Shown: positions 1-10,100, numbered from the stretch's first letter. The stretch is DNA of 64,000 bases from Salinicoccus sediminis (GCF_000986795.1 NZ_LAYZ01000024.1:62001-126000), one strand, 5' to 3'. A program made the numbers and translations. Notes: generated by a model not told the origin, from the letters alone.

Positions 1-791
1 CCTGTCTGCTGATCCATGACAGGTGTCGTATCCGTAAAGTATTCCGGTCCTGAAATCAGACCCTGGCCGCGCAGGCCATCAAGTACACCGGAAGGCACGC
101 AGAGCTCCATCGCGGACAGCCATGCATCCCCGTCCGTATACGTCTCGTAAAGAGGTGTTCCGGCGAAAATGATCAGTCCGCAGGCAGGTGTGAGCAGCGC
201 TCCGATACCGAAGACATAGAGCATCTTGAACAGACCGCCCATGTGATTCTCCCTCGGTTCCACTTTGTTGAATACCGGATAGAACATGAGTATCGCAAGC
301 AGGAACAATAGTGCATTGAATGCCGAGTGCAGCGCCCCGCTCTGCTTAAGGAAATCCAGCACCACAGGCAGGTGGTAGATGGAGAATACCCCATTGAACA
401 GGATGAGTGTCACAAGCGGCTTTCTTGTAATCATGAATATCTGTTTCACGACAGGCAGATTCACAAACGCTTTCCATACATATTCAGGCACCGCATAGAA
501 CATCAGCGGTGCAATGAGAAGGAATACAACCGCCATCTGCAGCATATGGAAACTGAACAGTATGTGGCTCAGTATGTCGACTGGTGCCCCGTACATGCCG
601 TACAGGAGGACCATGCTGGTGACGAAGACGGTGCCTTCCTTCACTCTGAGCGGCCTGCCGCCTTCAAAGTTCCGGTACCACTTTTTAGTGATCAGAAAAT
701 AGAATACTGTCAGAAGGACAGTGAACAAGAAGAAATAAGGGCTCCAGTTTGCCACGAAGCCGAATATGGATATAGACGATATATTTTCCAA
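1..791 (-). CDS. ctaG: CtaG, caa3-type cytochrome oxidase assembly factor (partial, 3' end off window)
   Basis: This integral membrane protein is needed for assembly of the caa3 oxidase, probably for copper delivery to subunit I. The visible part reads as a polytopic protein with hydrophobic helices and the pieces NWSPYFFLF, SHILFSFHMLQM and FYAVPEYVW, typical of the Caa3_CtaG family. It is the last gene of the cta cluster but sits behind a terminator and its own promoter. An ATG at 800-798 has its purine tract directly abutting it, so I prefer the TTG at 791-789, which is 8 nt after AAAGGA. The gene runs off the window start, so the C-terminus is not seen. The family call rests on context plus motifs. 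Confidence 0.85.
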   Translation of the reverse strand, partial: MENISSISIFGFVANWSPYFFLFTVLLTVFYFLITKKWYRNFEGGRPLRVKEGTVFVTSMVLLYGMYGAPVDILSHILFSFHMLQMAVVFLLIAPLMFYAVPEYVWKAFVNLPVVKQIFMITRKPLVTLILFNGVFSIYHLPVVLDFLKQSGALHSAFNALLFLLAILMFYPVFNKVEPRENHMGGLFKMLYVFGIGALLTPACGLIIFAGTPLYETYTDGDAWLSAMELCVPSGVLDGLRGQGLISGPEYFTDTTPVMDQQT

Positions 792-823
792 ACTGATCAT
801 CCTTTAAAAATTCGCTTATTTCA

Positions 824-852
824 AGTATAGAATCAATCCCCCGCCGCATCAA
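824..852 (-). promoter_or_regulatory. sigma-A type promoter for ctaG
   Basis: On the minus strand TTGATG (852-847) is followed after exactly 17 nt by TATACT (829-824). This would start transcription about 25 nt upstream of ctaG. It lies just downstream of the terminator that closes the ctaBCDEF unit, so ctaG can be expressed on its own. Confidence 0.6.
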
Positions 853-878
853 GCGCCTGCGGGTGACAATATGATGAC

Positions 879-906
879 AAAAAAGGCCGGCACATTTGTG
901 CCGGCC
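879..906 (-). terminator. intrinsic terminator after ctaF
   Basis: GGCCGGCAC and GTGCCGGCC (9-bp arms) flank a 4-nt loop, and on the minus strand the stem is followed by TTTTTTG. It ends the ctaB-ctaF transcript. Confidence 0.9.
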
Positions 907-917
907 TCTTTGCTGTC

Positions 918-1262
918 CTACTCGATCGGAGCTCCGATCCATACGATATAGATGAATGTCGTTACGAATGCAATGGCGAAGAACATGCCTGTGAGCATCA
1001 TAAGTTTGATGTATTCATGTCCCTTGTCTTTCATGTGCATGAAGTAGTAGAACTGCAGGATGACCTGCAGGAACGCCATGCCGATTACAATCGGGATGAC
1101 AAACGATGCATCGAGATCCATCGCCACCAGACCGAATGCCACAAAAGTCAGGAAGATCATGAGGGCGAAGGAAACCATCTGCTGGCGCATTTCCTTCGTA
1201 CGCTCACGCCTGATGTATTCAAGCTTCTTTTGCGAAATCGGTTCTTGTTTGATTTCTGCCAT
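918..1262 (-). CDS. ctaF: Cytochrome c oxidase subunit IV (CtaF)
   Basis: This 114-residue small subunit of the caa3 oxidase has a charged N-terminus (about 1-28) and three hydrophobic helices. The second carries a histidine-rich FYYFMHMKDKGH segment, as in the bacterial COX4 family. Subunit IV is thought to stabilise the complex during assembly. It starts one base after the ctaE stop with a GAGTG-type ribosome site, and it is the last gene before the terminator at 885-906. Size and place match Bacillus ctaF. Confidence 0.93.
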   Translation of the reverse strand: MAEIKQEPISQKKLEYIRRERTKEMRQQMVSFALMIFLTFVAFGLVAMDLDASFVIPIVIGMAFLQVILQFYYFMHMKDKGHEYIKLMMLTGMFFAIAFVTTFIYIVWIGAPIE

Positions 1263-1263
1263 G

Positions 1264-1890
1264 TTACATCACTCCCAGCAAGTAAACTATTGTGAAGATG
1301 AAAATCCACACAACGTCAATGAAGTGCCAGTACAGTGCTGCAGTGTTTACTTTCGCTGCAGTGTAAACTGATAGTCCGCGTTTTGCATTGCGCAGTATCA
1401 GAAGTGTAATCCAGACCAGTCCGATACAGACGTGGAAAGCGTGTGTACCGATCAGGAAGTAGAATGCACTGCCGAATGCACTAGATCGGAAAGTATGTCC
1501 GAGATGAGTGTATTCGATGAACTCGTAAATCTCAAGTGCAAGGAACCCGAGTCCCAGCAGTACAGTGATTCCAAGCCACAGCTGCATTTTTGAGAAATTG
1601 TTGTTTCTCATATGATAGACAGCGTACACGCTTGTCAGCGAAGAAGTCAAAAGGAACATCGTCATGACAAATGCCAGTTCCAGTTGGAAAAGGTCCGCCG
1701 CAAGCAGATGATCATCACTTGGTACAGAGTCTTTCAGCGCAAGATATGTTGCAAAGAGAGATGCGAATAGAGCAGTCTCACCAGCAAGGAAAGTCCAGAA
1801 ACCGATAAATTTGTTTTTACCTTCGAGCGTTGCCGTTTCCGGGTGTGCCGGCCATCTTTCCGACGGCACATTATATTCCATGTTAGCCAT
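1264..1890 (-). CDS. ctaE: Cytochrome c oxidase subunit III (CtaE)
   Basis: This 208-residue subunit III has about five membrane helices. Typical segments are KFIGFWTFLAGETALFASLF near the N-terminus, the E-x-x-E helix (FLALEIYEFIEY) and the C-terminal ALYWHFIDVVWIFIF. It supports the proton-pumping subunit I in the cell membrane. The start codon shares its A with the TAA stop of ctaD (1890), so translation is probably coupled. A GGGGTG ribosome site lies upstream. The next gene, ctaF, follows after one base. Confidence 0.95.
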   Translation of the reverse strand: MANMEYNVPSERWPAHPETATLEGKNKFIGFWTFLAGETALFASLFATYLALKDSVPSDDHLLAADLFQLELAFVMTMFLLTSSLTSVYAVYHMRNNNFSKMQLWLGITVLLGLGFLALEIYEFIEYTHLGHTFRSSAFGSAFYFLIGTHAFHVCIGLVWITLLILRNAKRGLSVYTAAKVNTAALYWHFIDVVWIFIFTIVYLLGVM

Positions 1891-3806
1891 TATTTCGCAC
1901 CCCTTTCTTGTTCTTCAAGGTCTTTCAGCACTTCTTCTTTAGTTACGTAATACCCAAGGTCATCCTTCCAGGAACGGACACCCATTGAAATGAATACAAT
2001 TGCCAGTCCAAGAATGAGCACCCACAGGGCCCAAGGATGCTGCGGAAGATCCGATACAGCGTCGATCGCCCACTCTTTGCCTGATGCAAAGTGCAGTGCG
2101 CCGAAGGCGGCGACGAAAAGCCCGAGGGATATCACGAATGGAATGATTGAATTGTTCGGCATATGGAAATCATCAAGAGATTCTGCCGGCATCATCTTAC
2201 CGTCATTTTCTTTCTTCTCGATCCAGTAAGCATCCAGTCCACGGATCAGCGGCGTCTGGGCAAAGTTGTAGTGCGGAACCGGAAGCGGAAGGGACCATTC
2301 AAGTGTACGTCCGTCGCCCCAAGGATCGCGGCCCACTTTTTGGTTTTTAGCTACAGTAATGATGATGTTAATCAAGAGTATTATCACAGCCACTGCCATC
2401 ATCAGGGCACCCACGGTGGATATCATGTTCGAGGTGTTATACCCCTGACCGTCCAGATAAGTGAATACACGGCGCGGCATTCCCCACAGTCCAAGGAAGT
2501 GCTGGATCAGGAATGTCATATGGAAGCCTGCAACGAATAATACGAATGAAATCTTGCCGAGTTTTTCGCTGAGCATTGTACCAAACATCAGCGGCCAATA
2601 GTAGTGCAGACCAGCAAGGAGTCCGAAAACCACACCGCCCACGATGACGTAATGGAAGTGTGCAACGATGAAATAGGAATCATGATACTGGTAGTCAGCC
2701 GGTGCTGCTGCCTGCATGATACCTGTAACACCGCCCATGACGAATGATGGGATGAACGCAAGTGCATACAGCATCGGTGTTGTAAACTCAATCGACCCGC
2801 CCCAGATTGTAAATATCCAGTTGAAGATCTTAATACCCGTAGGTACGGCGATTGCCATAGTGGCTACCGAAAAGATTGCGTTTGCTGTCGGTCCAAGACC
2901 AACTGTGAACATGTGGTGTGCCCATACCATGAATCCGAAGAAACCGATCAATACAGTCGCGAATACCATTGCTGAGTAGCCGAACAGTCTCTTACGTGCG
3001 AACGTTGCGAATATTTCAGAGAAAATACCGAACGCCGGCAGGATCAGGATATAAACTTCCGGGTGACCAAAGATCCAGAACAGATGCTCCCAGATAATTG
3101 TGTTACCCCCGGTTTCTACAAGGAAGAAACTGGAACCGAACATACGGTCAAAAGTCAGCAGGAATAGACCAATTGTAAGCGGCGGGAATGCGAATACGAT
3201 AAGCACTGAAGCGACAAGTGTTGTCCAAGTCATCAGCGGCATTCTCATATAAGTCATACCCGGTGCTCTCATCGAAATAATTGTAGTGACAAAGTTGATA
3301 CCTGAAATCAAAGTACCCGCACCGGCAATTTGCAGACCGAGTGCATAGAAGTCGATACCATGCCCAGGTGACTTGATCGAAAGTGACGCGTAGCTTGTCC
3401 AGCCTGCATCCGGTGCGCCGCCCATGAACCATGAAAGGTTCAGGAAGATACCACCGAAGATGAACAGCCATACACCCAGTGAATTTAGGAACGGGAAGGC
3501 TACGTCACGTGCTCCAATTTGTAAAGGTACTGTCGCGTTCATAAACGCAAACAGCAACGGCATGGCGGCAAGGAAAATCATTGTAGTACCATGCATCGTG
3601 ATTACTTCGTTGAACAATCCTGCAGACAGGAAATCATTGTTCGGAACGGCGAGCTGAATACGGATCAGCATTGCTTCTATACCGCCTAGAGCGAAGAAGA
3701 AGCCTCCTGCAATCAAGTAAAGGATTGCAATCTTTTTGTGGTCGACCGTTGTCATGTAATCCCAGATTACAGGGCCGACCCCTCTCTTTTTAGTTGCGGA
3801 TGCCAT
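1890..3806 (-). CDS. ctaD: Cytochrome c oxidase subunit I (CtaD)
   Basis: This 638-residue haem-copper catalytic subunit of the caa3 oxidase reduces oxygen to water and pumps protons. Visible haem and copper ligands are His72 in MHGTTMIF, the WEHLFWIFGHPEVYI segment with the His-Pro-Glu-Val-Tyr crosslink site, the HH pair in VWAHHMF, and the paired histidines in FIVAHFHYV. The C-terminal extension of roughly 100 residues, with two extra helices, fits the fused organisation seen in Bacillus caa3 enzymes. It starts 2 nt after the ctaC stop, within one operon. Confidence 0.97.
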   Translation of the reverse strand: MASATKKRGVGPVIWDYMTTVDHKKIAILYLIAGGFFFALGGIEAMLIRIQLAVPNNDFLSAGLFNEVITMHGTTMIFLAAMPLLFAFMNATVPLQIGARDVAFPFLNSLGVWLFIFGGIFLNLSWFMGGAPDAGWTSYASLSIKSPGHGIDFYALGLQIAGAGTLISGINFVTTIISMRAPGMTYMRMPLMTWTTLVASVLIVFAFPPLTIGLFLLTFDRMFGSSFFLVETGGNTIIWEHLFWIFGHPEVYILILPAFGIFSEIFATFARKRLFGYSAMVFATVLIGFFGFMVWAHHMFTVGLGPTANAIFSVATMAIAVPTGIKIFNWIFTIWGGSIEFTTPMLYALAFIPSFVMGGVTGIMQAAAPADYQYHDSYFIVAHFHYVIVGGVVFGLLAGLHYYWPLMFGTMLSEKLGKISFVLFVAGFHMTFLIQHFLGLWGMPRRVFTYLDGQGYNTSNMISTVGALMMAVAVIILLINIIITVAKNQKVGRDPWGDGRTLEWSLPLPVPHYNFAQTPLIRGLDAYWIEKKENDGKMMPAESLDDFHMPNNSIIPFVISLGLFVAAFGALHFASGKEWAIDAVSDLPQHPWALWVLILGLAIVFISMGVRSWKDDLGYYVTKEEVLKDLEEQERGAK

Positions 3807-3808
3807 TA

Positions 3809-4954
3809 TCAGTTACCCCCCTCTTCTGAAGAGTCTTCCTCTGAAGATTCTTCATCGTCTTCTTCAAGTGCGCTTACATCTCCGGAACCTTCTTCAACGT
3901 TCAGCCCCATCAGATATTCAGCCACTTTATCGATTTCCTCTTCAGACAGATCATAAGCGCCTGTCATTTTATTTCCCGGTTTCAGGCTTTCAGGATCGGA
4001 AATCCAGTCTACCAGGTTCTCTTTATTATGCTCAAGGTAACCTGCAATCAGGTCACGGTCTCCAAAGTTTGCAAGGTTTGGTCCTTGTGCACCGGCACCC
4101 TGAGGTGTTACAGCGTGACATCCAATACATGAGTTGTTGAAGATTCCCTGGCCTTCTGCCGCATCATCGGCTGAAGCCTGTGCAGGTTCTTCTACAGCTT
4201 TCATGTCAGCAAGCCACTGATCATATTCTTCCTGAGGAAGCGCCTTGACCTTGAAATCCATCAATGCGTGTGAAGGTCCGCACAGTTCCGCACACTTACC
4301 ATTGAAGAGGCGCTCAGAATCTTGTGCTTTTTCATCATCAAATACTAAGTAAAAACTGTTGATCCCGTCTATGTTCGTATCCATCTTACCTCCGGCTGCA
4401 GGTACCCAGAATGAGTGTTTTACATCTGCACCATGAAGGTTGAAGTATACTTTCGTATCAGTAGGTACGACAAGTTCCTGGGAAGTGACCACTTCCTGGT
4501 TGGGATACTCGAATTCCCACCAGTACTGATGCGCTGTTACATTGACAATGACTTCTTCACTGTTAAGTTCGCCATCTTCAGTTTCCATGGCTTGCGTATC
4601 TGCCTGCTTGAACGTGAAGTAGATTGTAGGGATGGCAAGAATGATGAGCAGCAGGATAGGAATGCTTGTCCAGATCACTTCAAGTGTATGGTTACCTGCA
4701 ACATCTTTCGGTTCGAAATCCTCGCCCACTTTACTTCTGCGACTCTTAGTCAGAGCAAATGTAAAGAGTACAACAACTACCAGAATTACCAATATCATGA
4801 TGATGATGGAAAGCAGCATCAGATTAAATTGTTCCTGTCCAACCTCACCAGCAGGCCTTAATGTACTAAGATGATTCTTACCACAGCCCGACAGAAATAC
4901 CATAAGGACAGATATGAGACCTATCCATTTGGCATTCATCCAACGATTTTTCAT
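3809..4954 (-). CDS. ctaC: Cytochrome c oxidase subunit II with fused cytochrome c domain (CtaC)
   Basis: This 381-residue lipoprotein accepts electrons from the cytochrome c pool. It has a lipobox LSGC (Cys24), two membrane helices (about 45-68 and 93-113) and a CuA domain with His180, Cys221, Cys225, His229 and Met232. A cytochrome c domain follows with CIGCH at 276-280 and the likely axial Met330. This makes the enzyme caa3-type. The last 30 residues (about 353-381) are almost entirely Glu, Asp, Ser and Gly, an acidic tail that I do not expect in Bacillus relatives and that fits a halophile. It lies 28 bp after ctaB. Confidence 0.97.
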   Translation of the reverse strand: MKNRWMNAKWIGLISVLMVFLSGCGKNHLSTLRPAGEVGQEQFNLMLLSIIIMILVILVVVVLFTFALTKSRRSKVGEDFEPKDVAGNHTLEVIWTSIPILLLIILAIPTIYFTFKQADTQAMETEDGELNSEEVIVNVTAHQYWWEFEYPNQEVVTSQELVVPTDTKVYFNLHGADVKHSFWVPAAGGKMDTNIDGINSFYLVFDDEKAQDSERLFNGKCAELCGPSHALMDFKVKALPQEEYDQWLADMKAVEEPAQASADDAAEGQGIFNNSCIGCHAVTPQGAGAQGPNLANFGDRDLIAGYLEHNKENLVDWISDPESLKPGNKMTGAYDLSEEEIDKVAEYLMGLNVEEGSGDVSALEEDDEESSEEDSSEEGGN

Positions 4955-4982
4955 GTAAATAGCCCCTCTTTCATACTAAGCT

Positions 4983-5903
4983 TTAGAAATTAAATAATAG
5001 GCCGGCAATGATGATCATTACAAAGAAAATAATAATGTAGTTCAATGAGAAGACAAATACCCGACCGGCATAGCGGTTATAGTCTTCAATGCGGCGGAAC
5101 CTGTTGAGAGCAACCAGGAGCCAGGCGGCATTCAGCAGCGTGGCCAGCCCGGCAAACCATAACCCGAGTTCCATCATGAGCAGCGGTGTGAACAAAAGAA
5201 GTGCCACCCAGGATATGATGGACACCCGTGTACGGTGATTTCCTTTTACGGAAGGAAGCATTGGTACGCCAGCCTCGCTGTATTCATCGCTCCGTCTGAT
5301 GGCCAGTGCATAAAAATGCGGCGGCTGCCATATGAACATTACGATGAACATCGCCCAGGCAAGCAGGTGCAGGCCCGGGTCGATCACGGCCCAGCCGATC
5401 AAAGGCGGCATCGCTCCGGGAATTGCACCGATTACTGTATTGGACAGCAGATGCCTTTTGGCATAGATCGAGTAGACGACTGCATATCCAAAAGCGGCGA
5501 TCAGCCCAAGCGTTCCAGCTGTCGGGTTAATCATGAACAGGATGATCTCACCCGCAATCAGCATCGAAAAGCCGATTGCCAGTATCTGTCCGACACTGAA
5601 AGTGCCGTCGACACTCGGCCTGTCCAGCTTCGATCCCATTACAGAATCGATATCACGGTCATAGAAATTATTGAGTGCGGCAACGCCGCCGATGACCAGT
5701 GCGGTTGCGAGAACCATAAGCAGGAGGACGGGAATGTTTGCGAAAAAAGACTGTCCGTAATACATCACCGCCAGGAAACCGGCAGCAAAAGCGGGCATCA
5801 GGTTCGCTTTAATGATCCCTTCCTTGACCAGGGTCTTTACAGCTTTGAAAGTTATTCCCTTGTCGACATGATGCACATCATTTCCATATACATCACTTTG
5901 CAT
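4983..5903 (-). CDS. ctaB: Protohaem IX farnesyltransferase (haem O synthase, CtaB)
   Basis: This UbiA-family membrane prenyltransferase adds a farnesyl group to haem B to give haem O, the substrate of CtaA. The protein is about 306 residues with many hydrophobic helices and the Asp-rich motif NNFYDRDID, plus a second loop with YAKRHL. I chose the ATG at 5903 because AAAGGAGG lies 7 nt upstream. An earlier ATG at 5933 in the same frame lies upstream of that site. It is the first gene of the minus-strand cta operon and faces ctaA across a 309-bp control region. Confidence 0.93.
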   Translation of the reverse strand: MQSDVYGNDVHHVDKGITFKAVKTLVKEGIIKANLMPAFAAGFLAVMYYGQSFFANIPVLLLMVLATALVIGGVAALNNFYDRDIDSVMGSKLDRPSVDGTFSVGQILAIGFSMLIAGEIILFMINPTAGTLGLIAAFGYAVVYSIYAKRHLLSNTVIGAIPGAMPPLIGWAVIDPGLHLLAWAMFIVMFIWQPPHFYALAIRRSDEYSEAGVPMLPSVKGNHRTRVSIISWVALLLFTPLLMMELGLWFAGLATLLNAAWLLVALNRFRRIEDYNRYAGRVFVFSLNYIIIFFVMIIIAGLLFNF

Positions 5904-6003
5904 CCATACGCCTCCTTTCACCAATAAACACATTTATATTTAATAATAAATTAAAAAGGTCACATTTACTATACATTTCTGAAATAAATTCGTTACATTT
6001 TAT

Positions 6004-6022
6004 ATTGTTCAAAAATTGTTCA
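6004..6022. promoter_or_regulatory. tandem ATTGTTCA direct repeat in the ctaB/ctaA control region
   Basis: ATTGTTCA occurs at 6004-6011 and again at 6015-6022, 11 bp start to start, so the two copies face the same side of the helix. Such spacing is usual for response-regulator dimers. In Bacillus the ctaA/ctaB region is controlled by ResD, and staphylococci have SrrA. I infer a possible ResD/SrrA-like site, but the sequence does not identify the protein. The rest of the 5904-6212 gap is AT-rich and carries the promoters. Confidence 0.4.
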
Positions 6023-6136
6023 TGAATGTGCCACATGGAAAACGCCAATCTGATTTATACTTGTTAGAGAGCTTCTGTACATATCGATTTTACCATATAT
6101 TCCAGAATTGTTAAGGGCATTTCAGAATATTAACAT

Positions 6137-6165
6137 TTGCTCTGACGGGTTCTTTCATATATATT
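6137..6165 (+). promoter_or_regulatory. promoter for ctaA
   Basis: TTGCTC at 6137-6142 and TATATT at 6160-6165 are separated by 17 nt, placing a start about 40 nt before the ctaA start codon. Confidence 0.45.
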
Positions 6166-6212
6166 GTAATTCTGATACCACAAAAAGCATTTGAATTATT
6201 GAGGTGTTACCA

Positions 6213-7106
6213 TTGTATAAAAACTTGAAAATTGTGGCTGCGGTAACAACGCTCATGATGGTCTTCGTCCAAATCGGGGGTGCCCTTGTCACCAAGACGG
6301 GGTCAGCCGACGGATGCGGGCAATCCTGGCCCCTGTGCCATGGAAAACTCGTGCCGACCGACTGGCCGATTGAAACCATCATCGAACTTGCCCACAGAGG
6401 TGTATCAGGCATCGCAATCATCCTGGTCGGCGTACTGAGCTACATGGTGCTGAAAATGATCCCGCATAAGAGGGAGACAAAATTTCTCGTCGCACTCAGC
6501 ATCGGCTTCATCCTCGCACAGGCTCTGATTGGTGCTGCAGCAGTAATGTGGGGACAGAATGATTTCATTCTCGCGGCACATTTCGGAATATCACTCATCA
6601 GCTTCGCGGCAGTTCTGCTGCTTACGCTGCTTATCTTTGAAGTTGATACCAAATTTGAAGCAGAAATCATGGCTTTCGGACCGTTCCTCAGGTACAACAC
6701 GATCTTCCTGACGATATATATATATCTGGTGGTCTACAGCGGAGCCCTCGTCAGACATACCGAGTCTTCACTCGCCTGTCTGAGCTGGCCGCACTGTCAG
6801 CCCGGGCAGTTCTGGGCGATGGACTTCTACCAGTGGGTGCAGATGGGCCACCGTGCCCTTGCAGGTATAGTAGTCATCTGGATTTTCATCATAATGCTCC
6901 ATGCGATAAGACATTACAGCAGATACAGGGTAATCAGGAACGGCTGGATCCTGGCCTTCATCCTCGTGTTTCTGCAAGCAACAACGGGTATGCTCAGTGT
7001 ATTCACACTGGTGAACATATTCATCGCTCTGCTGCATGCATTGTTCATCACCCTTCTTTTCGGACTGCTGTGCTACTTCATCATGCTGCTTTCAAGAACA
7101 AAATAG
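6213..7106 (+). CDS. ctaA: Haem A synthase (CtaA)
   Basis: This membrane oxygenase converts haem O to haem A for the caa3 oxidase. The protein has about 297 residues and eight predicted helices. It contains the paired cysteine loop CGQSWPLC, the haem-ligand region ELAHRGVSG, the second loop CLSWPHC and MGHRALAG, all typical of the Bacillus-type family. The start is TTG at 6213, 6 nt after GAGGTG. A GTG inside that ribosome site is less likely. It is divergent from ctaB and converges on pyc through a shared terminator. Confidence 0.93.
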   Translation: MYKNLKIVAAVTTLMMVFVQIGGALVTKTGSADGCGQSWPLCHGKLVPTDWPIETIIELAHRGVSGIAIILVGVLSYMVLKMIPHKRETKFLVALSIGFILAQALIGAAAVMWGQNDFILAAHFGISLISFAAVLLLTLLIFEVDTKFEAEIMAFGPFLRYNTIFLTIYIYLVVYSGALVRHTESSLACLSWPHCQPGQFWAMDFYQWVQMGHRALAGIVVIWIFIIMLHAIRHYSRYRVIRNGWILAFILVFLQATTGMLSVFTLVNIFIALLHALFITLLFGLLCYFIMLLSRTK

Positions 7107-7150
7107 ATGTAAAAAAGCGATCCCGCAGGATCGCTTTTTTACATCTATTT
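7101..7150. terminator. bidirectional terminator shared by ctaA and pyc
   Basis: Two perfect 23-bp arms (7101-7123 and 7128-7150) flank the loop CGCA. The stem core is GCGATCC/GGATCGC with six T on each side. The TAG stop codons of both convergent genes lie inside the arms. Confidence 0.92.
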
Positions 7151-10100
7151 TTCGACAGTCATCATCAGATCCATGGATTCAACAGCATCCCCGGCTTCAA
7201 CGAACACTTCGTCCACCTTGCCGTCAAATGGTGCTTTGACGGAGTTCTCCATCTTCATCGCCTCCGTTATGATGATGATATCCCCTTTCTTGAATTCATC
7301 TCCTGCCTTGAATTTGATTGCGCTGACCGTACCTGGCATCTGGGCGCCGATATGGCCGACGTCAGTCGGATCCGCCTTTTTCAGTTTTGCCACTTTGGAC
7401 TCGACGTTTTCATCCTTGATATATACTTTTCTTGGGAATCCGTTGAGTTCGAAGTACATCCAGCGGTAGCCGTCCTCGTGGACATGTCCGATTGAAAGGA
7501 GGTTCACGATGAGTGTCTTGCCTTTGTCAATCTCGATCTCGAGGATTTCATTCTTCCGCATGCCGAACAGGAACGTCGGTGTATCAAGAACTTCCACGTT
7601 TCCGTACCTCTGGTTCGTTGCCAGGAATTCCCTGTATACTTTCGGATAGAGTGCATATGAAAGCAGATCCTTATCCGTGATATCATGCTCACAGAATTGG
7701 GACATCTCTTCTTTGAGTTCAAGGAAATCCACAGGTTCAAGCACTTTGCCGGCACGTTCTGCTAATGGTTCCGTCCCTTTCAGCACAGTTCTCTGCAGTT
7801 CTTCATCAAATCCTGTGACCGGTCTGCCGATTTCGCCTTTGAAGAAGCTGACCACGGAATCCGGGAAATCAAGATGCGGACCGCGTGAGATGACACTTTC
7901 TTCATCCAGGTCGTTCTGTACCATGAACAGTGCCATGTCACCAACCACTTTGGACGAAGGGGTCACTTTGACGATGTCCCCGAACATCATATTGACTCTC
8001 TGATACATCTTCTTGACTTCACCGTAACGGTCTCCGAGACCCATTGATTTCGCCTGGCTGAGGAGGTTGGAGTACTGGCCGCCCGGCATCTCATGCTTGT
8101 AGATCTCAGTATGCGGGCTCTTGATGTCACTTTCAAAGTCGGCGTAGTATTTCCTGACATCCTCCCAGTACTCACTGAGCCTCTCCAGTCCCTCGATATC
8201 AGCCCGTATCTGTCTGCCGTTGCCTGACTGGGCGTAATAGAGGCTGTTCGCGCTCGGCTGGGAAGTCAGTCCGCTCAGCGCACCGAGAGCCGTATCCACG
8301 ACATCCACTCCGGCTTCGATCGCCTTGGAGTACATCATGATGCCGTTGCCGCTCGTATCGTGTGAATGCAGATGGATCGGGATATCGACGGTTTCCTTGA
8401 GCTCACCGATCAGTTCGTATGCAGCTTCAGGTTTGAGCAGTCCTGCCATATCTTTGATGGCAAGGATATGAACACCCTGCGCCTCCAGTTCCTTCGCCAT
8501 GTTTTTATAGTAATCGAGCGTATAGATGTCTGAGCGGCCGGGATCCAGAATATCCCCTGTATAACAGATGGCACCCTCGGCCACCTTGCCTGTTTTCAGC
8601 ACCGCTTCGATCGGATGCTTCATCGCCTCAAGCCAGTTCAGTGAATCGAATATCCGAAACACATCGATGCCTGATGCGGCGCTTTCCTTCACGAATTTCT
8701 CGACCACATTATCCGGATAGTTTTTGTAGCCCACTGCATTTGAAGCGCGCAGCAGCATCTGGAACAGTACGTTCGGAATCTCCTTACGGAGCGTTTCGAG
8801 GCGTCTCCACGGATCTTCCTTAAGGAAATTGTACGCAACATCGAATGTTGCACCGCCCCACATCTCAAGTGAGAAGGCATCTTTCAGATCATGTGCCGTG
8901 TACGGCGCAATCTTTTTCATGTCATATGTGCGCATGCGGGTCGTCAGTAGAGACTGATGGGCGTCACGCATCGTCGTATCCGTAATCAGCGCATCCTCCT
9001 GTTCCTTCAGCCACTTCGCAAGCCCTTTTGGACCTTCCTTGTCGAGGATCTGTTTGGTGCCATCCTGAACTGCAGGCTTGAAATCCGGAATCCTCGGTTT
9101 TTCAAACACCGGCTTGTCGCGTTTATCGACCCCGGGGAACCCGTTCACTGTAATCGTTGATATATACTCCAGCGTCTTCGTACCCCTGTCCTTCGGCTTT
9201 TCAAATACGAACAGTGACGGTGTCGTATCGATGAACTTCGTGGAATAGTCACCTTTACGGAAACTTTCATCGCCGATGACATTTGTCAGGAACTGCAGGT
9301 TCGTCTTGATACCGCGTATGCGCATCTCTTTGAGGCTCCGTGCCATCTTATCATTCGCATCCTTGTATGTGAGGCCGTGCGTCGACAGTTTTACGAGCAG
9401 TGAGTCATAGTAAGGTGAAATGACCGCGCCCTGGAAACCGTCACCCGCATCGACACGGACACCGAAACCGCCTGCTGAGCGGTACGCCATGATTTCACCC
9501 GTATCCGGCATGAAATCGTTGAGAGGGTCCTCAGTCGTAATACGGCACTGGACCGCATATCCCATGAGAGGGATGTCTTCCTGCCCGGGCATATTGATGA
9601 CCTCGCCGAACAGGCTGTTGCCGTCGGCAATCTGGATCTGTGTCCGCACGATATCAACGCCTGTCACCATCTCGGTGATCGTGTGCTCGACCTGTACCCT
9701 CGGGTTCACTTCGATGAAATAGAACTCATCACCCGCCACGAGAAATTCGACAGTACCGGCGTTCACATACCCGACCTTTTGGGACATGTCTTTGGCCGCT
9801 TCACAGATCTTTTCCCGCATTGTCTTTGTCAGTCCGACCGACGGCGCCACTTCTACGACTTTCTGATGACGGCGCTGTACTGAACAGTCGCGTTCATACA
9901 GATGGACAACGTTCCCTTCATTGTCGCCAAGAATCTGTACTTCGATATGCTTCGGACGGTCGATGTATTTCTCCAGATAGACATCGCTGTTCCCGAACGA
10001 CTTGTCGGCTTCACTTTTGGCGCGCTCGTAACTGTCTTTCAGGTTGTCATCTTCTGTTACGATACGCATGCCTTTTCCGCCGCCGCCTGAAATCGCCTTG

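Noticed and set aside
685-942. Minus-strand open frame of 85 codons between ctaF and ctaG
   Set aside because: It spans the ctaF terminator and overlaps ctaG in another frame without a proper start.
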